Shown: positions 45,031 to 57,803, counted from the stretch's first letter. The stretch: DNA of 64,000 nucleotides from Orobanche coerulescens (GCA_033398695.1 CM065817.1:31072231-31136230), one strand, 5' to 3'. Made by a program: numbers and translations. Notes: generated from the sequence alone by a model not told the origin.

Positions 45031-47017
45031 TGTTAGAGTATGCCCTCGAATGCCACTCGAGGTTGTTGAGTGAGGGCATTGTACTTGTAATTATGTAAAC
45101 CAATTATATAAGGCAAATGAATGTTTCTTTATTTACCGGTAGTTACCGCATTCCTAACTCGTAAATAAACATATAGAAACTAGTCCGTGTATTTGAGAGC
45201 AAAACGCTCCACTCCTTATTGGATAAGGGGTCGCACCTTTGAAAGGTTATAGCTCAAATACTTAATCGTCATAAGTCGATGAAACTTGACCGGGCGTTAA
45301 GTTTATGTGAAGACTTGTATGACGTATTCTTTGACATGGAGAGTGCCCGTCGAACACTAATGGTTAGTGGGAGCACACGTTATAGGTATGCTAATTGGAT
45401 TAGTGTACTGAACCGACTCACCTCGATTCGTCACATGGATTTCACTCCTGGACAGCCAATGACGGAATCGAAAGGTTGTGATAGGTATTCGTGAACCTTC
45501 GACTTGAGGATTTAGTAGGGATGTGCTTGTGACGTCAAGATTTTCATTAGAGTAGTTCGACCCGTAAACCTAAGGCGGGGGTCAACCTCGACGTGCATCT
45601 TAACGGCAAGTAGCAGTCCTATCAATACCAAGATAGAATTCTTTCTCCCGTTAGTGAGCGGGTTATATGTCCTATGCGGTTATTGGGCGATGAGATCATA
45701 AGTCTTTGGCCAAAGCATTGGAGCTAGTTGTATTAGATACACGGCACTCGATGATCTCGATTTGCATTAACGCATGCATAGCGTCAAGTACGTATAGGGT
45801 TTGACCGACCGTGACCCTAAAACTTGATCGGGACATTTGAAAGAAGGGTTTATACGCCATCGGTATTCACGACAGAATGGTACTTGAATGATCCCAATCA
45901 TTCGTTCTCAGTTGGGGTACAGTGTAGGCCGCCAGGCTGGCTAGGTGGTGCTACTACTCTTTGGTTCCTCCCATTGCTGACTGAGACGGACCTACCGAGT
46001 CGCGCATTAGGATTGACGACGGAATGAATCGAGCTTAGTCTCTCATTATAAATATTAGATATTGGATATCTAATTTGGGACATTGGATGTCTAAATCGAT
46101 TTATTGGATAAATTGATTTACGGCCTAATGAATTAAATAAATTACTGGGTGATTAATTTAATTCATAAATATAATTATTTCTTGGAGAAATTAATTATGT
46201 TATTATGTATTTGATATGATAAAATTAATTGGATTAATTAATCGATATAAATACATCGGAACGGAATCGGAGTTTATCTGTTTGGACTCACGTGAGTCCG
46301 AAACGAACCGAACTCATCCGTTTTTTTTTTTCATCATGGCCAACCCCCTTCCACCTACCTTCCCATTGTCTTTTCTTTCCAATTTTTATTTGATGATAAT
46401 GCAAGGAAAATGACTTGTGGGGCAATATTCTCATGTGAATGAGTTGTATCATGTGGAAGGAGAATATAGATAAGAAGACTTCCATCTTTCATACACTTAT
46501 TGATTGTTTTTCCATACGTGAGTTTAAGTGTAGAGAGAGAGAGAGAAAAGTTCTTTCTAAAAGGTCTTCTTCTTCATCTATTTCTTGAGAGTTTTTCTTA
46601 GAGAAAAATCAAGAATTCATAGAGAGATTGTGAGTTATACACTTAGAGTGTTATAATTTCATATTGGAAGCTTCGTCACTTAGCTCTAGCCGTATCCTCG
46701 GAGGATAGCAAGGTGATCGTTGTTCCGGTCGTTTCTCCGGCGCGTGGCAAGTAGAGACGCGGTACTTTCGGCGTTGGATCGTTCAAGGGCTTGGAGCGGA
46801 TTGAACTCGTAGAGATCAAACTAAAGCTTGGGGAATAGCTCAAGAGAAGGTTACCATTTAATCAACGGACTTCGAGGGTTAGTTTCTTACGACTCTTGCT
46901 TTTCGTTTATATATTCGTATATACGTAGCTCGATCGATCCTCGTAGGGATTCGGATCGAATTAATTTTCGTTTTACCGCTTCCGCTGGGCCTTCGTTTTA
47001 GGCACCGAATCCCAACA
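45031..47017 (+). repeat. 3' LTR of element D (1987 bp)
   Basis: TGTTAGAGTATGCCCTCG to CCGAATCCCAACA, followed by the ATTTT duplication. TATA box at 46246-46254. Confidence 0.92.
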
Positions 47018-47272
47018 ATTTTTTCATGTGTTTTCCTTTTATTTTGTTTTGATCTGTGGTGTGGTGTATTAATTTATAATTGAGGAAAAATTGATAAGAT
47101 ATATTTATCTTATCATATCATGACATGGTGGTATATAAATTAAAACATCTCCCACACCACCATAATTGAGGGCTGGCCGTGAGCTAAGATAGAGGGAGGA
47201 GAGATTTTTTTTTTTTGATTTCTTGTTCATCTTAGAGAGAAAGAAATAAGAATAAAGGAAAAGAGAAAAACA
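47018..47272 (+). repeat. Older D-type copia LTR, right part
   Basis: Continues the LTR that starts at 36601. It includes a purine-rich AGAGAGAAAGAAATAAG stretch like the transcribed leader of D's LTR. It is cut at 47273 by another LTR fragment, and its end is missing. Confidence 0.6.
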
Positions 47273-47680
47273 TGTTGGAATATTTCATTCCAAATATCCA
47301 TTATTGAGTTTTGATGATTAGTTGTTAAACAAAGGAAAACAACAAGGAAGCAAAACAAAACAACGAAGAAGTCGAAGACGTTCGGAACGGGAAAAGTTAC
47401 CTGATCAGATCAGAGAGCAAAGTTACTTGATCAGTCAAGAAGGAAAGTTATCTGATGAAAGTTACCTGATCAGACAAGAAGGAAAGTCACTTGACCTGAA
47501 CTTACCTGATGAATAACGCACGCTAGCAAGAAACACTTGCGCACGCTAAGAAAGCTATCTGCATATCAGATAAGCTACAAAGTTACCTGAAGACAAAGTT
47601 ACCTGATGGAGATAGCGCACGCTACAGTTGATGCATAACGCATGCTATCGTGGAGCATGACCGTTGTGAAGACTTTCAGA
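47273..47680 (+). repeat. U3 fragment of a further copia LTR (SIRE-like start)
   Basis: Begins TGTTGGAATATTTC, close to the SIRE LTR start on its sense strand (TGTTGGAACAATATTT), then carries the shared TTTTGATGAT. It contains a run of GTTACCTGATCAG motifs (47397-47505) and GCGCACGCTA motifs (47515-47650). It breaks off into family-B gag near 47680 without reaching a TATA box. The ORF at 47322-47516 is a product of the motif run. Confidence 0.5.
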
Positions 47681-48590
47681 CACGGAATGACATATGCAGT
47701 GACGAAATCATAGCAGATGAAGGTTGCTGCTTAGCAATCTCCTTAGCAGTAAGCTCATAAGTAAGAGCTTTCTTGATGAATTCGGCCAGGGTGGTGCAAT
47801 TATGATTAAGCAACTGCATCCGCATATGGGGTTTCAGCCTCTTGCTGAAATACTTAATCTTATCCGCCTCGGAGTGAATGATAAATGAGGCGAAAGGAAG
47901 AAGTTCCTGAAATTTCTCGGCGATGGCGAGAACATCATCTTCCGCTGAGGCATCGAGAGTGAGTAATTTTGATAACTTGGCCTCTATGAGTGGGGCCGGA
48001 TAATACCTCTCCATCATGAGAGTCTTGAATTGATCCCAAGTACATGACCCTTCGTTGGGTTTCAACGACAACCACCATGAATGAGCACTCTTACCCAGAT
48101 AGTAAGCCGCAACTGAAACTTTGTGTCCTTCGGGAGACTCTACCATAGCAAATAACTTCTCTAAATGCTCGAGCCAATGAACAATATCCGCCGGCTCAGA
48201 TAAGCCCTCAAAAGTAGGTGGCCTTTGGCGAGAGATGTCGCCAATAATACTGCTTACACCCCTGTCTTGCCCCTGAGGTGGCGGCGGAGGATCCTGCTGA
48301 TTCTGAGCTGTTGAGTTCTGCATCGTCTCCATGAGGCGTGCCATCTGTGTCATCTGGGCCATCATGCCCTGCATAAAAGCGAGTGGATCAACCCGAACAC
48401 CTTCTGACTGAGCTGTGTCCCGGGTACGACTCCCTGACAGTGAATGATCATTTCTGGGTGAATGAGTGGCAGTGTCGCTGCTCGATGAATTAGCATTATT
48501 TCTCGCGTTCGCGCGTGTATTCACACGAGCTCTCGGGTTTTGGCCCGCACCGCGGCCTTGTGCCCCGCGTCCTCTGTCTGCTCTCTCCAT
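47676..48590 (-). pseudogene. gag: Family-B gag, 3'-truncated (304 codons)
   Basis: ATG 48590 opens a Gly-Arg rich start ('MERADRGRGAQGRGAGQNPR') and an Asn/Ser-rich segment, then a Met-rich helix ('FMQGMMAQMTQMARLMETMQ') and a proline run. The capsid core shows 'PPTFEGLSEPADIVHWLEHL', 'VSVAAYYLGKSAHSWWLSLK' and 'MMERYYPAPLIEAKLSKLLT', close to chromovirus capsids. The frame is free of stops to 47676, so this part is well preserved, but zinc knuckles and pol are missing. Homology seems to end near 47690. The last residues ('SSLHMSFRV') may already be foreign. Confidence 0.87.
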
Positions 48591-49057
48591 ACTGAAGTAG
48601 GAAAGTCACATGATAATTATAGCTCTCGTATGAATATCACATTATGATTACGTCATGAAATGATGAAAATGAGCATACGCGCTCTAACACAGTGATTACA
48701 TGAATGATTAACTGAGGTGACATGATTATCTGATGATATTTCTTGAAATGATTATCTTGAACAAGTTAACAAGATTAATGATATGATCCTCAAGATCAAC
48801 AACTGAGTGATTAATGAGTTAACATGATCAACATGGTCAAAATGAAAATGATGTTTGAGGATTGTTAACTAATGAATGATGAATGAATGATTCTTATTGC
48901 CATAAATTATACCATGGCGTCAGAAATCTTACAGTTCTTTCGGTCTGAGGGGTTCGGAATTTGCACAGGTCACACGTGACGCGAAAGTCCAATGATACTA
49001 GTCTGATGACGATGATTTCAAATGAGACATGACTCGGAAGGTAGTATTCAAAACCAC
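48591..49057 (-). other. Untranslated leader of family B, copy 2
   Basis: AT-rich, no gene. Positions 48998-49057 match 4734-4793 of copy 1 without a length change, and thereby mark the uninterrupted insertion site of the Tat element. Confidence 0.65.
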
Positions 49058-49069
49058 TCTCCGATACCA
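49058..49069 (-). other. Primer-binding site of family B, copy 2
   Basis: Minus-strand TGGTATCGGAGA, initiator-Met type with two changes. Confidence 0.75.
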
Positions 49070-49073
49070 ACTC

Positions 49074-51552
49074 TGTAACACCCCTAACTAGGCGACTATT
49101 ACAGTGCCGTAGACCCCCAACTGGGACCCACCGGGCGAATGAAAATTAATGACTTAGATAACATAATCGCGGTACCGAACCACGTTATATCATCCATTAC
49201 TCCGATAAGGAGTTTCAAGTACAACACACCCAAGATAATACAGAATACATGTATATTTTATATGAAGATAAAATATACAACACTGAATGAAACGGAGTAT
49301 CCAAATGGAAATCTGCAGCGGAAAATAAATGACGACAGCATGAATGACTGAAAGGATTGGGGCCCCCTACTAGTATCACTGGGACTCCTCGCCGTCAACG
49401 TTCTCTTCCCGTGCTTTTGCCTTGCCATGACCTGAAAACAATATCCCCCAACGGGGTCAGTTACACAGAACAACAATCCTCAAGGGTTGAATATACACAA
49501 TCATGATATATCTCAATTATGAAATTAAGCTGAAGAGGGGCATCGTAGTACGCCCGTAATGGTATGTGCATGTGCCCAAGACGAGTGACCAGACACACCC
49601 GTCCTTATACCTAATTAGTCTCATGAGGTATGCTACTGCAGTGCATACCCATTGTGTCGGTGAACCCGAACACATGACCATCATGTGCCCGACTAAAAAT
49701 CCCACACATCACCACCCGGCCACGCAATACGAACCCAGAAGGTCATATGAACGAGAATGACCATGATGAATATTAATGAATAATAATCCGACAAAGTCAA
49801 GAATGACTCACCGAGATGAAATAATAGTGAAGTGAATAATAGCTCAATGAAATGATTGGAACCATCGTTCCTCGTGAATGAAGTGATTATTCGACAATTA
49901 CAAGTCTCAATACGGTTAATACATTATGAATGAGTTATGATTATGAATGAACAACAACGAAAGGAATGAATATCCTTTTAACCGAGTAAGAATTAACTTA
50001 CTCAACACCGGTGAAAAATGTCCTTCCACGAACAACGTCCTAAATGAGATGTCGGTCGCTCGAACAACCTTGAATAACATAATTACCAACAATCCGTTCA
50101 ACATACGAATCAAACACGATTATAACTAACTCAAAACGTCGATACGACTAAACCAAGTTCATTGGGGCATTATATCAAACACGTTGTAACCAATCTTCGA
50201 TTGTTTACAACCAATCCTTAACTATACCAATATCACATCCCCAAGGAGTGTTCCAAACCAACAAAACATCTTCAATACAATCAATAATCCAATATGAATA
50301 TCCAAATTCGTGATTACAACAACAACTAATCGAAAAACCCCAAATCCAACTCAATATTCAAAGTCTTCTTGAATAACCCTTAAATAATCCAATGAATATT
50401 CATACACACTCATAATCATATGTATATCTCTTCATACAACATGATTATAACGTCCAAAACATCATATCTCAACACAAAATTGAAATCTAAGATGTTGAAG
50501 AATAATACCTTTGAAGATCCAAATACTTTGATCCAGTGAAATCGTGTTAAATCGACTATCCAAGCTTCACAAACGAAAGAAGATGATGAAAACCGAACAC
50601 CCAAGTGATTGATGATGAAAAATCTCTCCCTCAAGCTCTCTCTCTCGGAACAAGGTGAAGAAATGATAGAAATGAGCTCAAAGTTCCGTCCAAGTCCTTT
50701 AAATACTGCCATGGTTACGGTCGTAACTCGGCCTACTTACGGACGTAACATCCCAAGTCAATGGCCTTACGGCCTTAACCATACACCTCATATGGGCGTA
50801 ACTCGCCCTTGTCCAAACACCTGTCGACAGTCATACGGCCGTACCGCACATGCCTTACGGGCATAACTAGACTGTTACGGCCGTACTCGGCAAGACTTAC
50901 GGGCGTATGACACCTTCGTCGAAACTGTCCAGGCACCCTGCTCGAAACGTACGGCCGTAATCGGCCAAGCTTTATGGCCGTAATCGGCCAAGCTTTACGG
51001 CCGTACCTGCCTAATCTTATGGCCGTATGCCGCAACCTTTATGGCCGTAAGCCCTCTTCGTCCGACATTACCTGAAAATCACGAACACATCTTACGGCCG
51101 TAGCCTGCCTACCTTACGGCTGTATCTCGTCTTCGGCCAAAACAACCTTGAGCCAACGAATGCATGTTACGGCCGTAATGCATGATTAGTTACGGCCGTA
51201 ACTCATTGCTGGAAGTGACGAAAATGCGACAACTCCATCTACTCGCTACAAACGGTGAATGATCCGACGTACAATACTTGTATGAATATAATTAAGTCCA
51301 ACAACACGTGATAGATAATACTTCCAACATAAGACTACCATTCACGATGATTATGATAATACTCTCGCCTCGATTCTCAATCGGAGATGAATGACGATTG
51401 GTAACTGATACACAGTTACAAAATGCCAACGATGAATACAAATGAATGAATCATGAATGATGAGTGATTATTAATGAGTGAAAATTACTGAGTGACCATT
51501 ACTGACTGATAATTACTGAATGATAATGAATGAATTACAACCAGGTATTATA
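49074..51552 (-). repeat. 5' LTR of family B, copy 2 (2479 bp)
   Basis: TGTAACACCCC at 49074 and GGTATTATA ending at 51552 (CA changed to TA). The left 1.6 kb matches copy 1 well. The U3 part carries a different motif cluster. Confidence 0.82.
50697..51205 (-). promoter_or_regulatory. TATA-like box and TTACGGCCGTAA cluster in U3 of B copy 2
   Basis: Minus-strand TATTTAAAG at 50697-50705, then about seventeen copies or variants of TTACGGCCGTAA from 50713 to 51202, spaced about 20-40 bp. Many have lost one CG to TG or CA. Copy 1 of the same LTR has GTGCCGCGGC motifs at this place. Confidence 0.6.
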
Positions 51553-54156
51553 GTTGTTTGGTGCTAAGATGAAGGAAGGTGAGAAAATTTAGGATCACAT
51601 CCTCAAAATGATATTCATTATAGAGAGATTGGAGGCTCTTGATTTCAGGATGTATACTTCTCTCCAGACCGACCTTATTCTACAATCACTTCCTGATTCA
51701 TTCTCTCAGTTTGTAATGAATTTCTAATGCAATGAGATTACTTGCAACTTATCTGGCCTAAAGAACAAGCTGAGTATGACACAATCTCACATGAAGACTA
51801 GACCGAAGGAGGTGGCTACTGTAATTTTTTCTGGGCCGTGGAGGTCCAAGAACAATAAGAAGAAGGGCAGAATGTAGTTCAAACCCAATGGAGGGGTACG
51901 GAAAGAAAAGGGCAAGGCCCAAATGGTTTCAAAGAGTAAGATGGCCAAGAAGACAGATGCTTGCGTGAACTGTGGTGTGGTATGCCACCGGAGGAGGCAC
52001 TATCCAAAACTTAACCACAATGCGGCTTCCGGTACGGAACTACTAGTTATGGAAATGAATTGTTTTGTAAATGTTTATTCCATTTCTTGGATACTTGATT
52101 CTGGTACAAATTCTCACATATGTATAATGAATCAGGATCTGGAACAAAGTAGGAAGCTTGGAGCTGGAGAAGTGATGGTGACAGTCATCGGTGGGCATAG
52201 TGTCGAGGTTACTGACATCGGATCACTTATGTTGGATTTAAAATTCGTTTTTTATTATTACTTTAGATGATGTACTTGTTTTTTCCAAGGGGCAAAAAAA
52301 CATTGCATCGGTTCCGGTCATGGACCGTGAAGGATATTATTTCTTTATTGGAGATGGATCCTGTCATATTTATTTTAGAAATAAGTTGGTTGGTACAACT
52401 ACATTACTAAATATTTTATACCATTTGAATCCTAGAAAGCCTGGTAGGGATGAAACAAATCAAACACGTAAGTGGCATCGGAGACTTGGTCATGTTGGTC
52501 AGACCAAGATTCATAAAATGGAGAAAGATGGACTTATGGGTCCATTGGTATCGGATAGCTATCCAACTTGTGAATCTTGCCTTCAAGAAAAAATGACTGA
52601 GTCACCCGTCACATGGACTTTTGGAAGAGCTGCTGAAAAAATTGGATTAATCCATACGGACGTATGTGGCACGAGATGGATTTCAGTATTTCAGTACATT
52701 CATTGATGACCATACTAGGTATGGATTCATGTACTTAATGAAACATAAATCTAAAGCCTTAGAAAAATTAAAGGAATTTAAGGCTCTAGTTGAAAATCAA
52801 ACGGGTCATCATTTCAAAGCACTTAGGTCGGACCGAGGTGGCGAATATATGAGTACCGAGTTTGATGACTTCTTAAAAGAACTTTGAATAGTATCACAGT
52901 TTACTCCTCCAACTACTCCATAAATAAACGGTGTGTCAGAAAGAAGAAACCGAACCTTGTTGGACATGGTTCGCTCCATGCTTAACTATACTGATCTACT
53001 GATTTACCCTGTGCGGTTATGCACTCCTTACTGCTGCACATATCTTAAATAGATGTCTTTCTAAATCCATTCCTAAGACTCCACATTAGATGTGGAAAGG
53101 TAGGAAATCAAGTCTCAACCATATTAGGATTTGACGATGTCGTGCTTATGTCAAGAAGACTAAAGTAGAGAAATTGGAAGCTAGTTCTGTGAAGGGTTGT
53201 TTCATAAGATATCCAGAAGATTTCGTGGAATATTTATTCTACATCCCTGAAGATCATTGGATCATCGTTACTTTACAAAAACACTTCCTTGAAGATGAGT
53301 GCATTCGGGAAGGAGGCACATGTAGAAATATTGCTTTAGAATAAATAAAAGAAACACCTAATGAGACACTTGTACAAGATATTGGAACAAAACCTCCTGA
53401 AATATAAACACAATCTCGCAGGTAGTAGAGATTCGCATTAACCTGAGAGGTATGGCTATCTGCATCAAGAGGATGACGAAAAGTATCCAAGAGAATGATC
53501 CGTCTACTTATGACCAGGGGATGGTAGATGTGGACTCCGTGAAGCTGAGATATACTCTATGTTATGGAAGCTGAGATACACTCTACGCATGTTAATTAGG
53601 TCTGGACTCTAGTGGATCGTCCTAAGGGCATAGTGCCTATGGGGAATAAATGGATCTACAAGAGAAAAAATGATGGAGATAGCAAGGTCGATACCTATAA
53701 ACCCAGGCTTATGGCGAAGAGTTATTCCTAAAGAGAGGGAATCAATTGCTTTGAGACCTATTCGCCATTAGCCATGATAAAGTCTATGCGCATGATGCTT
53801 GCCATAGCAGCCTATTTTTATTATGATATATGGCAAATTGATGTGAAAACAGCGCTCCTAAATGGATACCTCGAGGAGGAGATCTATATGGAACAGCCTA
53901 AGGGATTCATATATGAGGCCATCTATATTCCTGGTACTTGTCTCTATCGGGATAGAGAGAAAAGAATGATAAGTCTTTCCCAATAGAAAAAAGCCTGAAG
54001 CGGTTTAGGATGGATAATTCTAAAAGAGGGTTACTACCTATGAGACATGGCATAAAATTTTCCTTAGAGATGTGTCCTCAGAGTGAGGAAGGCAGAAAGG
54101 AAATGAGCAAGGTACCCTATGATTCGGCAGTGGGTAACCTCACATACGCAATGATT
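51553..54156 (+). pseudogene. Degenerate copia gag-pol (D-related)
   Basis: Starts mid-gag at the family-B LTR with an equivalent of 'LFGAKMKEGEK', then 'ERLEALDF', a basic stretch, and the knuckle 'CVNCGVVCHRRRHYPK' (one His and the last Cys altered). Protease ('WILDSGTNSHICIMNQDLEQ'), GAG-pre-integrase ('KWHRRLGHVGQTKIHKMEKD'), integrase ('LRSDRGGEYMSTEFDDFLKE') and part of RT ('IDVKTALLNGYLEEEIYMEQ', 53840-53905) follow in shifting frames with many stops. It ends at element E (54157) within the RT-RNase H link ('VPYDSAVGNLTYAM'). It is clearly older than D. Confidence 0.85.
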
Positions 54157-54389
54157 TGTATAATATCTGGAATTTCTACTACTGTTGTTTAACGTTATTT
54201 TATCCGAGCTATGTTGTATAGTGTGAAATCTGTACAATACGGATAAAATAAATGAAGGACTGAGACATTTGTACAGGTATAATTGTCATAGTTGGTCGAC
54301 AATTACATTTGAGGATATAGTGTGTTGTGTATATGTATTCGGTATATTGAGACGACGAGAAAGATCAGGGTAAATGGCCAAATATAGAA

Positions 54390-54945
54390 GCCATAACGTA
54401 CGTTAAGCATATGAGCTTATGTACGTTAATTCCTAAAGGTTACGTACGTTAACATTAGGTCATTACGTACGTTAAAGTATCAGGTAAGATATAGTTGGCT
54501 GATCAGAGAGGACCTTGTCAAGCGTAGCGTACGTTAAGCATAGGATCTTACGTACACTAAGACAAAGACATAATGTACGTTAAGTAGAATTCATAACGTA
54601 CGTTATGAAGGAAATCAGACAGGATCAGGCTATGGCCGACAGGTGGGTCCCGTGGTCAGCAGCTTTCAGCGCAGGACGTGGACGGGCGAGTCAATGTCGC
54701 GTATTACGTATATTATGGGCTACACATTCCGTACGCTAAATGGATATTTACTGTACCAAGTCAACATATGTATTACGTACGTTATATCCTATGCATTACG
54801 TACGTAAGCGATCGAATAAAACAAGGCAGTGAGTTCTGGAATGATGTTACGTATGCTATGTAGGACCTGTAGCGTACGTAAGGAAGCATTACGTACGTTA
54901 TTTTTGATTGGTAACGTACGTAATGAGCACTGCAGACTATAAATT
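54390..54945 (+). promoter_or_regulatory. TTACGTACGTTA cluster and TATA box in E U3 (5' LTR)
   Basis: About sixteen copies or variants (for example 54438, 54459, 54772, 54795, 54888 and 54912) end right before TATAAATT at 54938-54945. The same cluster and box recur at 60490-61046 in the 3' LTR. The motif equals that of the SIRE LTR. Confidence 0.65.
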
Positions 54946-56459
54946 AAGGATCAGTTTTTCATTTCTTCACGAGAACAAAACCATTCCTTCCTCCAAACTT
55001 CGTCCCTCTGAGTATGGTAGTGAAGATAAACCTCTTCTAACTTGGTTATGAGCTTGGAATCATGGATTTGAGGCTTGGATATGAAGATATTGTTGATCCT
55101 TGATGTGTTTGATGGTGTTGTTCATGTTCTTGAGGTATGTTGATGAACTCTACATCATGATTTTGGATTCTTCGTATTGTTATCTGTATTTGATTCATAT
55201 GATGATGATTATAGTGGTGTTGATACGATTCTTAATGTTATCAGAAGTGTATATTGAAGAATATGATGATACCTGACTTGGATTATGAGTTGGATGATTA
55301 TCTACATGTTTAAGGATATCGGATCATGTTGTTTTGATGGCTATGAACATGGTTTCGAATCACTTAGTGTTCTTGAAGAACTTTTGATAAATAGAACATA
55401 GCAAGACGATCGTATGTTAAATTATCGGTATTTTTAGATATGAAGATCGAATGTTCGTTAAGTCAGGTTGATTGTAGTAGTAGAATTTGTATGTTCTTGA
55501 TGAAATACGAATCATGATAACAATTTGGAATCCGGAAAGATTGTGATTGATCATCGAACATGATTTCCTTTACATTCGTATCCGTAATCGTATTGTGGTT
55601 GTGAATTCGTAATTGTTTGAGTTGGATTGTTTGGACTTATGTTTAATAGAGATATTGTGAAATCGTTTGGTTTGTTGATCGGTTATATCAATTGTTAATT
55701 ATCGGATTTCGGTTCGTATGGTGGATATGAGTTCGTAATGGTTTGAGTTATACTATTTGGTTTTATATATGATCGAGGTGTCGTTGAACCGTTGAGTTTG
55801 ATTGGTCGGATATGTCGGTTATTGATTGTTATTGGATCGTTGTTTATTGATTATTGCAATAGGTTGTGATAATTGATCATTAGTTATAAAAGTGTATTGC
55901 GGTTGAGTTAGAAGGACTTTCGTGAATTGCTTTGGCCGGGAGCCGAGGAGTTTGTAGACGAAGGCAAGGAATTGGTAGAGGCTTCATCATCATCGTATCT
56001 GTATCGAGGCAAGTTATTACTTGCTCAGTTTATAATATTTAATGAATGGTTTCAGTTTCATTCGTTTATAATTCGTATAGCGATGATTATAATTGTAAGC
56101 TCTCGAGATTTGGATTGTATGTGGTTTTCCGATTTTTGGGAGTTAAATCATAATGTGTATGATTTACATTTGTTATTGGTATACTTGGTATCGAGGGTAC
56201 ATTGTGGTAAATACGAGAATGTGAATTATCTATGGTCCGTGGTATATTGGATCGTCGAACATTGAGGATAATCGTTGGTGATGGTTTTGACATCGAGCTT
56301 TCTCTCGAAGGACTCGGGGCAAGTATTCTAATTTGATTTTGGTTTAATGTGGATGATTTCAATCATGCATAGTGTCGTTCATGTTATTGATTCATATGTT
56401 GTTCATGTTGATAAACATATTGATTTGCATATGTGTATGTATAGCCGTATTGTGTGTGT

Positions 56460-56815
56460 TGTGTTGATCCGATGGGATCGTGTGATATATGCTGAGGGCG
56501 TTGGATCATATGTCCACCTCGTGTTGATCCGACGGGATCATCTTGGGATCTATGCTGAGGGCGCTGGATCATTGGATGGGTTTTTCCACCTCGTGTTGGT
56601 CCTGCGGGATCATCTTGGGATCTATGCTTATGGGTGCTGGATCATTGGATTACCCTGTGTTGTGTCGATGAAATCATGTGCATTCCCATCGCTGGTTTTA
56701 CCATGTGTTGTTGTTGTTGTGCATATGTATATTGATGGTTATCCACCTCGTGTTGATCTAGTAGGATCATCTTGAGATCTATGCTGATGGGCGCTGGATC
56801 ATGGGATTTCTATTG
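56460..56815 (+). repeat. Imperfect 60-70 bp tandem repeats in the E LTR
   Basis: CACCTCGTGTTGATC and GGATCATCTTGGGATCTATG recur with starts near 56460, 56521, 56593 and 56751. They lie 1.5 kb downstream of the TATA box, in the transcribed part. Confidence 0.65.
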
Positions 56816-57803
56816 AGTATACATTGTTGTTCTTGTATTGAGCATATTGACATTGTCATGTGAGTATGCATTTATAGGTCGTGTGTTAGGACCATGTCTG
56901 TATGATGTATTGATCTGATCTCGGATTAGACTGACATGATTGTCGTAGCATTGTGAATCTTGAGGCATGTTTCGCATTTCCCTTGGTATTTTTCTTTTGG
57001 TGGACAATCGATTATCGTGTTGAGACGTGATGATGCTACCCGATGGATTGGGTTGAACAGAGTTAGTAGATTTCGTAACAGTGAGTTATGATGATATTTT
57101 GTGAACCTTGGGTATTGTTGAGATACAGAACAAATGTTTAGGTATGAGCTTATCGTGTTGTTGAGGATACGAATTGTGAATCTTTGGTGAAGTTATGGCG
57201 GTAAGATTACAATGGTAGTATTCTTACTTAGTATTTTCATTGGTATGTAATTATTGACGCGATGTGATTGTTATAATTGTTGAGTATTATGACTGACTCC
57301 GTCGTGGGCTTTCTTTTTAGGTTCTTGGGTTATCGAGCTTCTAGCGGTCGTGAAGAGATGAGCTCCCCGGAAGATACTGGCTATGGCATGTGATTGTGAA
57401 TCGAGTATTCTGAGTATGTTATATTCCGCTGCTAAAGTATTTTTAGCTGGTTGTCTTTTCCGCTGCGTGAGTATTTTTAAATAACCTTTCGATATCTAGT
57501 AACTCGAATTATTTTGAAAATGGTTTTCTAAACTATTTTGTCGGTACGTGTAAGCGATAGCTTAACGTATGTATTTAAACTGTTGATTTTTGGCATTTCG
57601 GGCCTAGTAGTTTCAAATGAGATGTTACGACGGTTTTGATTAGCGGATTTTATAAAGTCTTCTAATGTTTTTTAAATAGTACCGTCGTTAGCCTCTCGGG
57701 CGTTTGTAAATATTTGTGAAAATGTCTTTTAGCCTTGTGGGTTCCGTCTCGGGGCACACAATGCTGTAATATTCCTGGATGGCTATGGGGGTGTTTCGGA
57801 ATA

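Larger units (their letters stand above)
37825..47022 (+). mobile_element. Copia element D, complete ends with ATTTT target duplication
   Basis: Ends: 5' LTR 37830-39807, 3' LTR 45031-47017, direct repeats ATTTT at 37825-37829 and 47018-47022. Interior on the plus strand: decayed Met primer site, long leader, gag, protease and integrase (one 448-codon ORF), a truncated RT, decayed RNase H, polypurine tract. The second halves of the two LTRs are almost identical, so insertion is recent. RT has lost most of its N-terminal half, which means help in trans or damage after insertion. Confidence 0.92.
47676..51552 (-). mobile_element. Family-B Ty3/gypsy element, copy 2: gag, leader and 5' LTR
   Basis: Minus-strand order: 5' LTR 51552-49074, Met primer site, leader, gag from 48590, truncated near 47680. 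The LTR is inserted in a degenerate copia gag (continuing at 51553). The pol part and 3' LTR are absent, lost at the junction with the copia U3 fragment. Confidence 0.85.
54157..57803 (+). repeat. 5' LTR of element E (about 3.65 kb)
   Basis: Begins TGTATAATATCTGGAATTTC; the 3' copy begins TGCAATATCCGGAATTTCC at 60259. 54157-56026 matches 60259-62140 closely, with small indels. The right end is placed just before the primer site and is uncertain by a few bases, because the expected CA end is not clear. Confidence 0.72.

Noticed and set aside
54390..54930. CRISPR-like look of regularly spaced short palindromes
   Set aside because: Repeat units are only about 12 bp, spacers vary in length, no cas genes occur, and the context is plant LTR elements.
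55927..56775. ORFs of 112 and 142 codons in the 5' LTR of E
   Set aside because: Low-complexity translations, one overlapping the tandem repeat. The 3' LTR copy of the first is shorter and differs in frame.
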